Source: Dactylorhiza incarnata (lineage: Eukaryota > Streptophyta > Magnoliopsida > Asparagales > Orchidaceae). From it: a stretch of DNA of 64,000 nucleotides. Positions 1 to 11,620 of this stretch are shown here, in pieces. Every line of letters begins with the position of its first letter. Position 1 is the first letter of the stretch. The stretch is taken from positions 558,001 to 622,000 of the forward strand of contig JAWHQI010000523.1 of the NCBI GenBank assembly GCA_033032865.1, read 5' to 3'. Under the pieces are notes generated by a model. That model was not told the DNA's origin. It did not search any database and was given only the letters and a program-made list of their open reading frames with translations. The position numbers and the translations under genes were made by a program.

Positions 1-2973
1 TCCCCCTGATGGAAGACCGAACTTCGACAATTCATCTGCCTCCTCATTTTGCGTTCTTGGGATGTGCTCGATAATAAATGACTTGAATCTTCCGATTTCC
101 TTTTTGGCTAATAGCAGATACTTTCGCAGAATTGGCTCCCTTGTCTCATAATTTCCCAAGACCTGGGAAGCCATCACCAATGAATCAGTTCTAACATGTA
201 CATATTCTATACCCAACTCTTTCGCGAGCCTTAGCCCAGCCAGAAGTGCTTCATATTCTGCCTGGTTATTCGTAACTGGGAAGAAGAACTTGATAGCTTG
301 CTCTAGCCTGATGCCATTTGGACTGATCAACACTACTCCAGCTCCCACGGAGTTTTTGCCAGAAGCCCCATCCACATAAATGATCCAAGCCAGAGGAGAT
401 CGTACCACCTGTTCTGGACTAAGCTCTGTTGTATCTACCAGGAAGTCTGCCAAGATTTGCGCTTTGATTGCTGTTCGGGGGATGTACGATATCTCAAATT
501 CACTTAGTTCAATAGCCCATTTTGCCAACCTCCCTGAATGATCTGGCTTTTCAAGAATACTTTTTAGAGGATGATCTGTAACAACTTGGACGGAATGAGC
601 CTGAAAATAAGGGCGAAGCCTTCGCGCAGACATAACTAAAGCCAAGGCCAGTTTCTCCAGGATCGAATATCTGGTTTCGGCATCCTTAAGGATGTGGCTG
701 ACATAGTATATTGGAAACTGCCTCCTCTTCTCTTCCCGAACGAGGACAGAACTCACCGCTTCTGGTCCGACTCCCAGATATAAGAATAGTTTTTCCCCCT
801 CACGGGGACTTTGGAGTAGTGGAGTCGAAGTTAACTGTCCCTTCAGCTGCTCGAAAGCCTTGTTACATTCCTCGCTCCATTCGAACTTTGATCCCTTCCG
901 CAAGGTTTTAAAGAATGGGGCACTTTTTTCTCCGGATTTAGAGATAAACCTGCTCAATCCTGCCAATCTCCCCCCAAGTTGTTGAACTTCTTTAGTATTT
1001 CGAGGAGGGGTCATATCAAGGATGGCCTTCACCTTATCTGGATTTGGTGCAAGGCAATCAGGAGTTAAGAGATGCCCAAGAAATTTTCCTTTGTTTGACC
1101 CGAACACACATTTCAATGGGTTTAATTTTAACTTGAACCTCCGTAGAGTAGCGAACGTCTCTACGAGGTCTTCCAAGTGTAATGAGAATGTTTTACTTTT
1201 GAGAAGAAGGTCATCAACGTAAACTTCGAGATTCCTGCCTTTTTGATGTTTAAAGACGGTATCCATCATTCTTTGGTATGTTGCACCCGCATTCTTAAGA
1301 CCGAAGGGCATTACGAGATAGCAGTAACACCCATCGTTTGTGATAAATGAGGTATGCGGGATGTCGGGTTTATGCATTTTAATTTGATGATACCCGGAGA
1401 AGGCATCGAGGAAACTCATAAAACCATACCCAACTGCGGAATCAACTAAAACATCTATCCGAGGCAAAGGGTAACAATCTTTAGGGCACACTTTATTAAG
1501 TTTGGTGAAGTCCACGCACATGCGCCACTTCCCACCAGATTTCTTAACCATTACAACATTCGACATCCACGTGGGATATTGAATCTCAGAAATGAAACCC
1601 GCTTTTAGGAGTTTGGAAACCTCCTCTCTGATGGGCAATGCCAGCTTGGTCGCCACTTCTCTCTTCTTTTGCTGGACGGGCTTGAACTCAGGAGATACGT
1701 TTAGATGATGACAAGCCACGTCTGGATCCACTCCAGGCATATCCTCCGCTGACCAAGCGAAGATATCCAGATTCCCCAACAGACAAGAGATTAGCTCCAC
1801 TTTCTCCTCCTCTGACAACTCAGCGTTGATGACCAGCTTATTTTCTGCCCCCTCAGCGATAGGAACTTCTTGGGTCACTTGGGCAGGTTCCAAGTGAGCC
1901 CCTTCTCGATCTTTTCCCTCCTTGACGGCCTCTGGAGAATCAGCAACCTCCAGCACCTCATCCATGATCTTGGGAAGCGGAACGTCAGTGATCATGTTGA
2001 CAGTTTGGACGTAGCACTCCCGAGCTACTTTGGGGTTGCTTCTAACCCGATATTGTTTTCCTTCAGCAGCGAACTTGAGGGCAAGGTGAAAGGTGGACAC
2101 TACCGCCCTATACGCATTGAGAATCGGCCTCCCGAAGATGGCACAGTAGTTGCTTGGGGCATCTACTACCACAAAATTGATCAATTTTATCACTCCTCCA
2201 AGAGAGACCAGGAGCTTCACTGAACCTTCTACTTCCTTCTTCTCCCCAGGAAAACCGTAGAGGGGCCCATCGGTGGGAAGCAAATGCTTTCCAGTCTTCA
2301 GGGCCTCGAAAGTTGGGCGGAAAAGGAGATTGACGGAGCTGCCAGTATCAATCAAAATCTTATGGACGGTATAGTTTTCGATGACGGCCCTGATAACCAC
2401 CGCATCATCGAAAGGATTAGCATTGGGGGGAAGGTCATCCTGACCAAACGTGACAATAGTGCTTTCGGGAGGAGAACTTGTAGTGGCTGCCACTTCCTGC
2501 TTTAGAACTCTCGCAATGCTGGATTTACGAGATGATTCCGCTCCAGCTCCCCCATGGATACAATAGATGTCCCCTAAGGGGCCCACATCATTGACTTCGA
2601 TGCATTCGGTAGAAGGATGAATGTCACCATAATAGCCGGCGTGCTTGACGTCGGCGCATTCCCAGGTTACTTCTACTGTTTCCTTCTCCTTTTTCTTCTC
2701 GGTAGTTGGCTCAGCAGTTTTATCTTTCCGAATTAGACCCCGGAGCTTTCCTTCTCCCAGGAGTCTTTCTATGAGCAGACGAAGGGCCCGACAGTCTTCA
2801 GTTAGATGTCCTCCCTCTTTAAGATATTCACAATAAAGGCTCGGATTCCGATTACGAATATCCGACTTCAGAGCAGCGGGCCTTTTGAAATCTGGCCTCT
2901 TTTGCAGAATCTGGACTACCTCGTCCATGGTAACGTTTAGAGGAGTGAATGAGTCTTGCGAATCATCGTATTG
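1..2973 (-). CDS. Element 1 gag-pol fragment (gag C-terminus, protease, RT, RNase H, start of aRNase H)
   Basis: Read on the minus strand, this stretch has no stop codon in the pol frame over its whole length (991 codons; I checked every triplet). It aligns with the intact Element 5 polyprotein without any net indel. It begins upstream (at 2973) inside the gag C-terminal half. It then passes through a C/H-rich knuckle-like motif, a protease with a DTGSS motif (near 2340), an RT with an intact MPFGLKNA motif and YVDD, a first RNase H, and the YVDGAS start of the second, archaeal-type RNase H. It runs off the left edge before integrase. The N-terminal ~450 residues of gag and the 5' LTR are missing: the frame is cut off by satellite DNA at 2974. 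It is a fragment of a once-coding copy; whether the rest is intact lies outside the window. Confidence 0.93.
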
Positions 2974-5900
2974 GTTGTGACGAGGGCTCCTCTTGACACA
3001 TAAACTGTAACAGCCATAACTTTTGATCTGGTTATCCGATTTTTGCGCACAACACCTTTTTGGAAAGAGCTCGGAGCCCTGCCTCCAATGGAGAGCAAAT
3101 TTCACCCATCCAGTTTGTTTAGTGGTCAATATACAGCGGGTTTGTAATAATGTATTTAGCTCGAAAGGAGACCTAAGCTTTAAAGATCCATAACTTTTTA
3201 TCCGGTTGTCCGATTTTCGCCCACAATACCTTTTCGTAAAGAGATCGGAGCCCAAAATCCAATGGAGAACGAATTTCACCCATTCAAGGTCGTTTACAAG
3301 TCGATATAAAGTGGGTTGTAGTGGTAATGTGAGATTTAGTTCCAAATGACACATAAATTTCAAAATGAAAGAATTTTAGATGCGGTTTGTAGTGAAAGTG
3401 AGAGATTTAGCTACAAATAACACTCAAACTTTAAAAGAGCAATAACTTTTGATCCGGTTGTCTGAATTTACCCCATACAACACCATTTAGGAATGATATC
3501 GGAGCCCTACATTCATTAAAGCACAAGTTTTACCCATTACAGTTCATTTAGTTGTCTATATTGAGCGGGTTGCACTGTTAATGCAAAATGTAGCTCCAAA
3601 TGACACCTAAACATCAAACAGCTATAACTTTTGATCAGGTTGTGTGATTTTTGCCCACAACACCTCTTCGAAATGAGCCCTGAGCCCTACATTCAATGGA
3701 GAGCAAGTTTTACCCAATGTAGTTTATTTAGTGGTCGATATACATTGAGTTGAAGTGGTAATGTGGGATTTAGCTCCAACCTACACCTAAACTTCAAAGA
3801 GCTCTAACTTTAGATCCGGATGTCCGGATTTTGCACAAAACACCTTTTCGGAAAGAGCTCAGAGCCATACATCTTAAGGATAATAGGATTTACTCGATCA
3901 AGTTCATTTAGTGGTCGACGTATGGTGGACTGTGGTAGAAATGAGGGAGTTTGCTCCAATTGGCACCTAAACTTCAAACATCCATAACTTTTGATTCGGT
4001 TGTTTGAGTTTTGCCCACAACGCCTTTTCAGAATGAGATCGGAGCCCTGCATCCATTGGACAGCAAATTTTACCCATTCCAGTTCGTTTGCGGTTGATCT
4101 ACAGTGGGTTGTAGGGAAAAATGAGAGATTTAGCTCCAAATGACACTCAAACATTAAACCGCAAAGACTTTTGATCCGGTTGCCTGATTTGACCACACAA
4201 CACCTTCTCGAAATGAGCTCATAGCACTACATTCATTGGAGCACAATTTTTACCCATTCCAGTTCATTTAGTTGTCAGTATTTAGAGCGTTGCAGCGGTA
4301 ATGCAAAATTTCGCTTCAAATGACACCTAAACTTCTAACAGGCATAACTTTGGATTTGTATGTTTGATTTTTGCCCACATCACCTTTTCGGAATATGCTC
4401 GGAAGCATACATCCAATGGAGCACAATTATAAACCCTTCCAGCTCATTTTAGTGGTCAATATACAGGGTGTTGCAATGGTGACGAGGGCTCCTCTTGACA
4501 CATAAACTGTAACAGCCATAACTTTTGATCTGGTTGTCCGATTTTTGCGCACAACACCTTTTTGGAAAGAGCTCGGAGCCCTGCATCCAAGGGAGAGCAA
4601 ATTTTACCCATCCAGTTTGTTTAGTGGTCAATATACAGCGGGTTTGTAATAATATATTTAGCTCGAAAAGAGACCTAAGCTTTAAAGATCCATATCTTTT
4701 TATCCAGTTGTCCGATTTTCGCCCACAATACCTTTTCGTAATGAGATCGGAGCCCAAAATCCAATGGAGAACGAATTTAATCCATTCAAGGTCATTTAGA
4801 GGTCGATATACAGTGGGTTGTATTGGTAATGCAGGAATTTATTTCCAAATAACACATAAATTTCAAAATGAAAGAATTTTAGATGCGGTTTGTAGTCAAA
4901 GTGAGAGATTTAGCTCCAAATGACACACAAACTTTAAATGAGCAATAACTTTTGATCCGGTTGTCTGATTTTACCCCATACAACACCATTTAGGAATGAT
5001 ATCGGAGCCCTACATTCATTGAAGCACAAGTTTTATCCATTACAGTTTATTTAGTTGTCTATATTGAGCGAGTTGCACTGTTAATGCAAAATGTAGCTCC
5101 AAATGACACCTAAACATCAAACAGCCATAACTTTTGATCAGGTTGTGTGATTTTTGCCCACAACACCTCTTCGAAATGAGCCCTGAGCCCTACATTCAAT
5201 GGAGAGCAAGTTTTACCCAATGTAGTTCATTTAGTGGTCGATATACATTGAGTTGAAGTGGTAATGTGGGATTTAGCTCCAACCTACACCTTAACTTCAA
5301 ACAGCTATAACTTTAGATCCGGATGTCCGGATTTTGCACAAAACACCTTTTCGGAAAGAGCTCAAATCCATACATCCTGAGGAGAATAGGATTTACTCGA
5401 TCAAGTTCATTTAGTGGTCGACGTATAGTGGATTGCGGTAGAAATGTGGGAGTTTGCTCCAATTGGCACCTAAACTTCAAACATACATAACTTTTGATCC
5501 GGTTGTCTGATTTTTGCCCACAACGCCTTTTCAGAATGAGATCGGAGCCCTGCATCCATTGGACAACAAGTTTTACCCATTTCAGTTCGTTTGCAGTTGA
5601 TCTACAGTGGGTTGTAGGGAAAAATGAGAGATTTAGCTCCAAATGACACTCAAACATTAAACCGCAGCGACTTTTGATCCGGTTTCCTGATTTGACCACA
5701 CAACACCTTTTCGAAATGAGCTCGTAGCACTACATTCATTGGAGCACAAGTTTTACCCATTCCAGTTCATTTAGTTGTCAATATTTAGAGCGTTGCAGCG
5801 GTAATGCGAAATTTCGCTCCAAATAACACCTAAAAACATCTAACAGGCATAACTTTGGATTTGTATGTTTGATTTTTGCCCACATCACCTTTTCGGAATA

Positions 5901-7615
5901 TGCTCGGAGGCATACATCCAATGGAGCACAATTATAAACCATTCCAGCTCATTTTAGTGGTCAATGTACAGGGGGTTGCAATGGTGACGAGGGCTCCTCT
6001 TGACACATAAACTGTAATAGCCATAACTTTTGATCTGGTTTTCCGATTTTTGCGCACAACACCTTTTTGGAAAGAGCTCGGAGCCCTGCATCCAATGGAG
6101 AGCAAATTTTACCCATCCAGTTTGTTTAGTGGTCAATATACAGCGGCTTTGTAATAATGTATTTAGCTCGAAAGGAGACCTAAGCTTTAAAGATCCATAA
6201 CTTTTTATCCGGTTGTCCGATTTTTGCCCACAATACCTTTTCGTAATGAGATCGGAGCCCAAAATCCAATGGAAAACGAATTTAACCCATTCAAGGTCGT
6301 TTAGAGGTCGATATACAGTGAGTTGTAGTGGTAATGCGAGATTTAGCTCCAAATGACACATAAATTTCAAAATGAAAGAATTTTAGATGCGGTTTGTAGT
6401 GAAATTGAGAGATTTAGCTCCAAATGACACTCAAACTTTAAGAGAGCAATAACTTTTAATTCGGTTGTCTGATTTTACCCCATACAACACCATTTAGGAA
6501 TGATATCGGAGCCCTACATTCATTGAAGCATAAGTTTTACCCATTACAGTTCATTTAGTTGTCTATATTGAGCGGGTTGCACTGTTAATGCAAAATGTAG
6601 CTCCAAATGACACCTAAACATCAAATAGTCATAACTTTTGATCACGTTGTGTGATTTTTGCCCACAACACGTCTTTGAAATGAGCCCTGAGCCCTACATT
6701 CAATGGAGAGCAAGTTTTACCCAATCTAGTTCATTTAGTGGTCGATATACATTGAGTTGAAGTGGTAATGTGGGATTTAGCTCCAACCTACACCTAAACT
6801 TCAAACAGCTATAACATTAGATCCGGATGTCCGGATTTTGAACAAAACACCTTTTCGGAAAGAGCTCAGAGCCATACATCCTGAGGAGAATAGGATTTAC
6901 TCGATCAAGTTCATTTAGTGGTCGACGTATAGTGGATTGCGGTAGAAATGTGGGAGTTTGCTCCAATTGGCACCTAAACTTCAAACATCCATAACTTTTG
7001 ATCCGGTTGTCTGATTTTTGCCCACAACGCCTTTTCAGAATGAGATCAGAGCCCTGCATCCATTGGACAACAAGTTTTACCCATTCCAGTTCGTTTGCGG
7101 TTGATCTACAGTGGGTTGTAGGGAAAAATGAGAGATTTAGCTCCAAATGACACTCAAACATTAAACCGCAGCGACTTTTGATCCGGTTTCCTGATTTGAC
7201 CACACAACACCTTTTCGAAATGAGCTCGTAGCACTACATTCATTGGAGCAAAGGTTTTACCCATTCCAGTTCATTTAGTTGTCAATATTTAGAGCGTTGC
7301 AGCGGTAATGCGAAATTTCGCTCCAAATAACACCTAAACTTCTAACAGGCATAACTTTTGATTTGTATGTTTGATTTTTGCCCACATCACCTTTTCGGAA
7401 TATGCTCGGAGGCATACATCCAATGGAGCACAATTATAAACCCTTCCAGCTCATTTTAGTGGTCAATATACAGGGGGTTGCAATGGTGACGAGGGCTCCT
7501 CTTGACACATAAACTGTAACAGCCATAACTTTTGATCTGGTTGTCCGATTTTTGCGCAGAACACCTTTTTGGAAAGAGCTCGGAGCCCTGCATCCAATGG
7601 AGAGCAAATTTTTCC
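2974..7615. repeat. Satellite array, left block (1.5-kb higher-order repeat of ~180-bp monomers)
   Basis: A block starting GACGAGGGCTCC recurs at 2979, 4481, 5986 and 7488, giving periods of 1502, 1505 and 1502 bp with near-identical copies. Inside each 1.5-kb unit a shorter motif (around CATAACTTTTGATCCGG) recurs. In the unit 4481-5985 its spacings are 174, 181, 72, 182, 180, 180, 180, 182 and 174 bp, so the unit holds eight full monomers and one truncated 72-bp monomer. Monomers within a unit are clearly diverged, while whole units are very similar; this is the definition of a higher-order repeat. No coding content is credible. The block is cut at 7615 by the Element 2 LTR and resumes at 36004 in register. 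Confidence 0.93.
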
Positions 7616-8380
7616 TGTTGAGTCCGAAATCGCACCTCCGAAGGAAACCGGAGGCTGCGGGTTGCCGGTTACTTTTAGGGTGGAAGGATGAGACCGCTAG
7701 CAGCGGTCGAGGCCAGACTTCGCCCGTCACAGCGAATGCCACTCCTGTGATGGGCTTTCCTTTGATTAAAATGAGGCGGTTACAAGTGCAGGAAAAGAGA
7801 AGCCGGCCGGTCAGACAATCCGCAAGACGGGAAACTCGAGTCCGCAGCTCAAACAAGCGAGCTCCTAGATTCGAGTGTGCGTGTCTTGGGAACAGTGCCG
7901 CCCCCTATTTATAGGCTTGGTGGCCTGCCCGAACGGGCAGGGATAAAATAACCGCCTGCTCGGGTATAGGAGAAACGGGCAGGCGGTGACGGGATACACA
8001 AAGAAGGAAAGAAATAAAGAAGCCGGCTTGGCGGCTTGCCCTTCCGACCTGTCTGACCAGAAGCTGAAGATGATGCGGCCAAGGCGACGATGCTATCCGA
8101 GCGGTCTATGTCTTGAGACCGCGGCTTGTTCTTTGACCTCGAACCTTGGCTTATCTCCATGGCACAAACCGCACGATCTCCGACTTGAGACCGTGACTTG
8201 CCCTGTTGGACTTGGGCTTGGATTATCTTTAGTACTTGGTGGCGGTCTGAATTATGTCAGACCGCCCGGCCTGTGCTAGCCGGTGCTGATGGAACCTGTA
8301 CAGCCTGAGCCGGGCGACTTGGATCCGCCGACCGCACGGTCTGCGAGTAAACCTATTGAAAGCGGTCTTCCGGGTAAACA
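7616..8380 (-). repeat. Element 2 3' LTR (left)
   Basis: This is a 765-bp direct repeat of 35231-35998, starting TGTTGAGTCC and ending GGGTAAACA on the plus strand, so it has the canonical TG...CA ends. A TATA box for minus-strand transcription lies at 7906-7913 (TATTTATA as written on plus). It is the 3' LTR because pol reads leftwards. Confidence 0.93.
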
Positions 8381-8581
8381 TAATCCCCGTATATTTTTAA
8401 ATTTCCGAGAAAATTTCGAAAATATCAGTTCTAGCCGGAGACCGCGCCGACTTCACCCTGTTGGTAATAAATGTTCCAGAAGCTTCAATTCTGGCACAAC
8501 TCCATTGCTACCACGAGTCACTACTCGCCTATTACGGTTAGGACTTTCGGGTTGAACAGCCCGAAAAAAATTGTGGAATTA

Positions 8582-10589
8582 ATGGCTCAGCTCGAAGTTC
8601 TTGAGAAGCCCGGAAAGAACCGCGAGAGAGACCGCTCGAAAGATAAGAAGAAGAAAAAAGCGACGCGGCCTGATAAGACAGTAACAATTGCTTCTACGAG
8701 TAAGCCGACCGACCCGCCTGCCGGGCTGGCAATTGACTTATCGAAAAAGGAGGCGAATAAGCCAACCGACCTGCTTCCCGAGCAGACGGTCGACTTATTG
8801 ACTGAAAAGGAGGCGAATTGTCCGAACCCACCCCCAGCTGATCACCCAACCTTCTCTTAAAAGGAAACAAACCGCCTTCCCCGCCGGATAAGACAGACTT
8901 GGAGACTGTCGCCCCGAAGAGCGGCGGTGATGATTCTTTTAAGATGGAGGTCACCCCGTCCGGGGTTTTTCATCTAAAAATAAGAGATGAAGGGGGGAGG
9001 CAGTTGAATCCCCTAAGACGAGCGACCAGCAAGCTTCAGTAGTCGATATCGAGGATAGCCCGGAAAAGCCGGCCGCCCTGAAGTCGAAAAAGAGGAAGTA
9101 GGAGTCCGCGGCGGACAGGCTTCTGAAGAAGATGAAGAGGCTAAAGGCCAAGAACAAGGCAGCGTCCGGGAAACCGAGAGCGGACGGCCTGCAAGGGCGC
9201 GAGAATGAAGTCTCGGAGGGCATGATTACTCCCTCCCCCCAGTCGAATTACCAGGCTCCCGTTGATGCTCATAGCATTTCCGTAAGTGATCTCCTCAAGG
9301 ACTTTGATTCTCTTCAGAAGCAAGATGATCAGCTGAGAACCTCTTCCGAACTGCAGGCTGCCAACCCGCCAGGGGAGAAAAGAGCCACCCCGTCTGAGGA
9401 TGCGAACAGCTTTAAGGAGGCCATCCTCCCTGAAGTTGCGACCGAAAAAATCGTACCGGCACCCGAGGTTACCGTGATGACAGGTCGCGGCTTATGCAGG
9501 TGAAGGCAGAGTGAGTAAGAGATCAGCTTTCCAGACCGCCACCGCCACCTCCCAACCTTCTGCTGCAAGGTAAGAAGGAAGCGGTTTACCGCCCTGTTCG
9601 TTTTTTCAAGCCGCGGCCTCGAAACAAGTCGCTCGCCTCGTTGTTGAACCCGTCGCCCAGCTTCTTTCCCTTCGCTGCTCAATTTTCTGCTGCTAAGCGG
9701 AGGCAAAGCGAGAGGTCGTGGAGAGAACAACGCCGAAAGTTTGACACCGAGCAAGCAAGGCGACCTGTCCGCCCGAATTCAACCCAAACCGATGCGGCTT
9801 GTAAGCGAGGGAGATTCGATGAGAGCGATCTCCTTTTGAACACTCTTTGACCGTTTTTTCTTTATTGCAGATGATCGTGACTCTATTCCGAAACCGGGCG
9901 AACTGGTGACCTATCTTCCCCCTCTTGATCCCCCTCTGCCTCATTCTTCGCTGCCGGATACCCGGATGGAGGACGAGATGTCCCGGCTCCAAAAGAATCT
10001 CGAAACCCTTGCGAAGCAGTTGAGGGCTATGGAGGAGAGAGAGAAGGCCGCCCAGGATGAGAAAGCTGCTCTTCGGGCTGAGTTGGAAGCCGAACGGAAG
10101 GAGAGCCGAACAGCGCTGGAGGCCGAGCGGAGAGAGCGCCGAGAGAAGGAAACGGCGCAGCAAGACCAGGTGGCTCCCCTGACCGCCCGGGTTGATCGTG
10201 GAAAGAAAGAAGTCTGCAAGCTCGAAGAAGACTGCGCCTATTATAGGGATAGATACCTTCATTTGGCAAGGGAAGCCGGCGGAAGTCGGCGCCCTATTAA
10301 CGTGGTTGACGAAGGCCGGCGTGGGTCACGCCGCCCAGATGCAGGGACGAGCTCGTCTCTTCCTGCAGCCGGGGTGATCCACCCAGTTGCTAGCCTTCAT
10401 GAGTCCGCAGCGGCCTCGCCTACTCGCGCGATCCCCGCGGCGCGAGTAGAGAGAGATGCCGCGCGAATTCATAACATGATCAACCGCCTTAATCACAATA
10501 TGAACCAAATGAAAGGAACTGTCCTTCAGATCGGCGATCATGTCGCGCGGCTTCACAGGGAGGATGAATCGAGTGAAACCCGTCCATAA
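8582..10589 (+). pseudogene. Element 2 antisense gene a1 (Lys-rich / coiled-coil protein), decayed
   Basis: This is homologous to a1 of Elements 3, 4 and 5 and lies antisense to pol next to the 3' LTR. The usual start (MVNLMAELEV) is lost: its ATG reads ATTG here, and the next Met begins at 8582. A TAA stops the first exon near 8858, a TAG lies near 9098, and small indels break the frame further on. The intron is still recognisable: donor CAAG/GTAAGA at 9570, acceptor TTGCAG ending at 9870. The second exon (9871-10589) is open and encodes an almost continuous coiled coil rich in Glu, Arg and Lys. The upstream TATA-like box of other copies is changed to TAATAAATG. The gene is certainly dead. 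Confidence 0.8.
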
Positions 10590-10909
10590 TGAGTGACTCT
10601 AAGATATTAGTTTGTAATAACATTTCTATTCGGTCCCTTGGACAACTGCTTGAATCTGACTCCATAATATTCGATCTGTCTTCAAGGCCGTGCGGCTTAA
10701 ATATTCGAATTTATTTCTTTGCCTTCTTGCTGTGTTGTTTGATGCCTGTGGGTTACTTTACATAAACCGGCCTGCTTGTTTTTGTGAATTTTTAATTCGC
10801 TTGTTTGAATTATACTTGTCTTTGTGGTTGGCTTTTGTGGTTATGTACCCGTACGGGTTGGCTGGTCTAGCCGTGATTTAACTCTTGCTAAGCGCAGATC
10901 AGCCGTTCC

Positions 10910-10918
10910 TATAAGTAG
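10910..10918 (+). promoter_or_regulatory. Putative TATA box of Element 2 gene a2
   Basis: TATAAGTAG lies 36 bp before the a2 ATG at 10954. The same box at the same spacing precedes a2 in Elements 3, 4 and 5. This is inferred from position and conservation; a transcript start has not been shown. Confidence 0.5.
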
Positions 10919-11620
10919 CGCCCTTCCGAAAGTCTTCTTACCAAAACTTGAAGATGGGAGCAAAGCGCCAGCCGAAGCGACCTGCCAAGACTTCTGCTAC
11001 CCGCTCTGAAGCCGCTGTGGCCTTTCACTCAGCAGACCTCGATGAATGTCGTTTGACAAAGGCCGAACTGGATGAATTCGTTGAGAAACATATGACTGAC
11101 AGCCCGCTGCTCGCGCAGCTTCCGCTCCGTGACGAGCGGTTGAATTCTTCCGGGCTGAACCAGATCGCGATCCCAATCGACCATTTCGATTGTGGTTTCA
11201 AGTTTCCCATTTCGATTGAGCCCGCCACGATCTTTGACCATTATGGAGTTGTACCCGGCCAAATTTCTCCTAACTCGATGGTCGGGATTTGCAGCTTCAT
11301 CTCCTACCTGCGGTCTGAGAGAGTCCGCTTCTCTATGGGCCTTTTGAAGAAGATATTCTCGGTGCGGGCTATCCCAGACTCCGAGTCGAATATCTTCAAA
11401 GGCCACCTCTACTTCGGTTGCCGCGGGCTAAAGATGGTCAACCTGGCGAACAAGGTCACGGCCTGGTCGGAGAGGTACTTGATCTTCGAAGGCCGACTTG
11501 GCCTGTTGAACCCGAATCCGCAAGTGCGGCCTGAGGAGGCCTTTCAACAGGTCCCAATAAGCGAGGTCGAGAAGGGAACCTGCAAGCTTCTCAAGGATGA
11601 GCGGCTTAACATAAGCTACT

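Noticed and set aside
1870..2223. Plus-strand open frames opposite pol (also near 26685 and 52657)
   Set aside because: They are mirror frames of the conserved pol sequence; the pol strand carries all recognisable domains.
5313..5699. Minus-strand open frames of ~130 codons recurring in the satellite (also near 3810, 6817, 36590, 38210, 39712)
   Set aside because: They recur because the 1.5-kb unit recurs. They cross monomer boundaries, have no start context or known domain, and differ only by satellite mutations.
2974..7615. CRISPR-like or prokaryotic repeat system
   Set aside because: Repeats are tandem ~180-bp monomers without unique spacers, in a sequence full of plant retrotransposons.
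7616..8380. Treating Element 2 as ending at its LTR with a separate element starting at 8381
   Set aside because: The satellite phase and the paired private changes of 7616-8380 and 35231-35998 show they are the two LTRs of one insertion.
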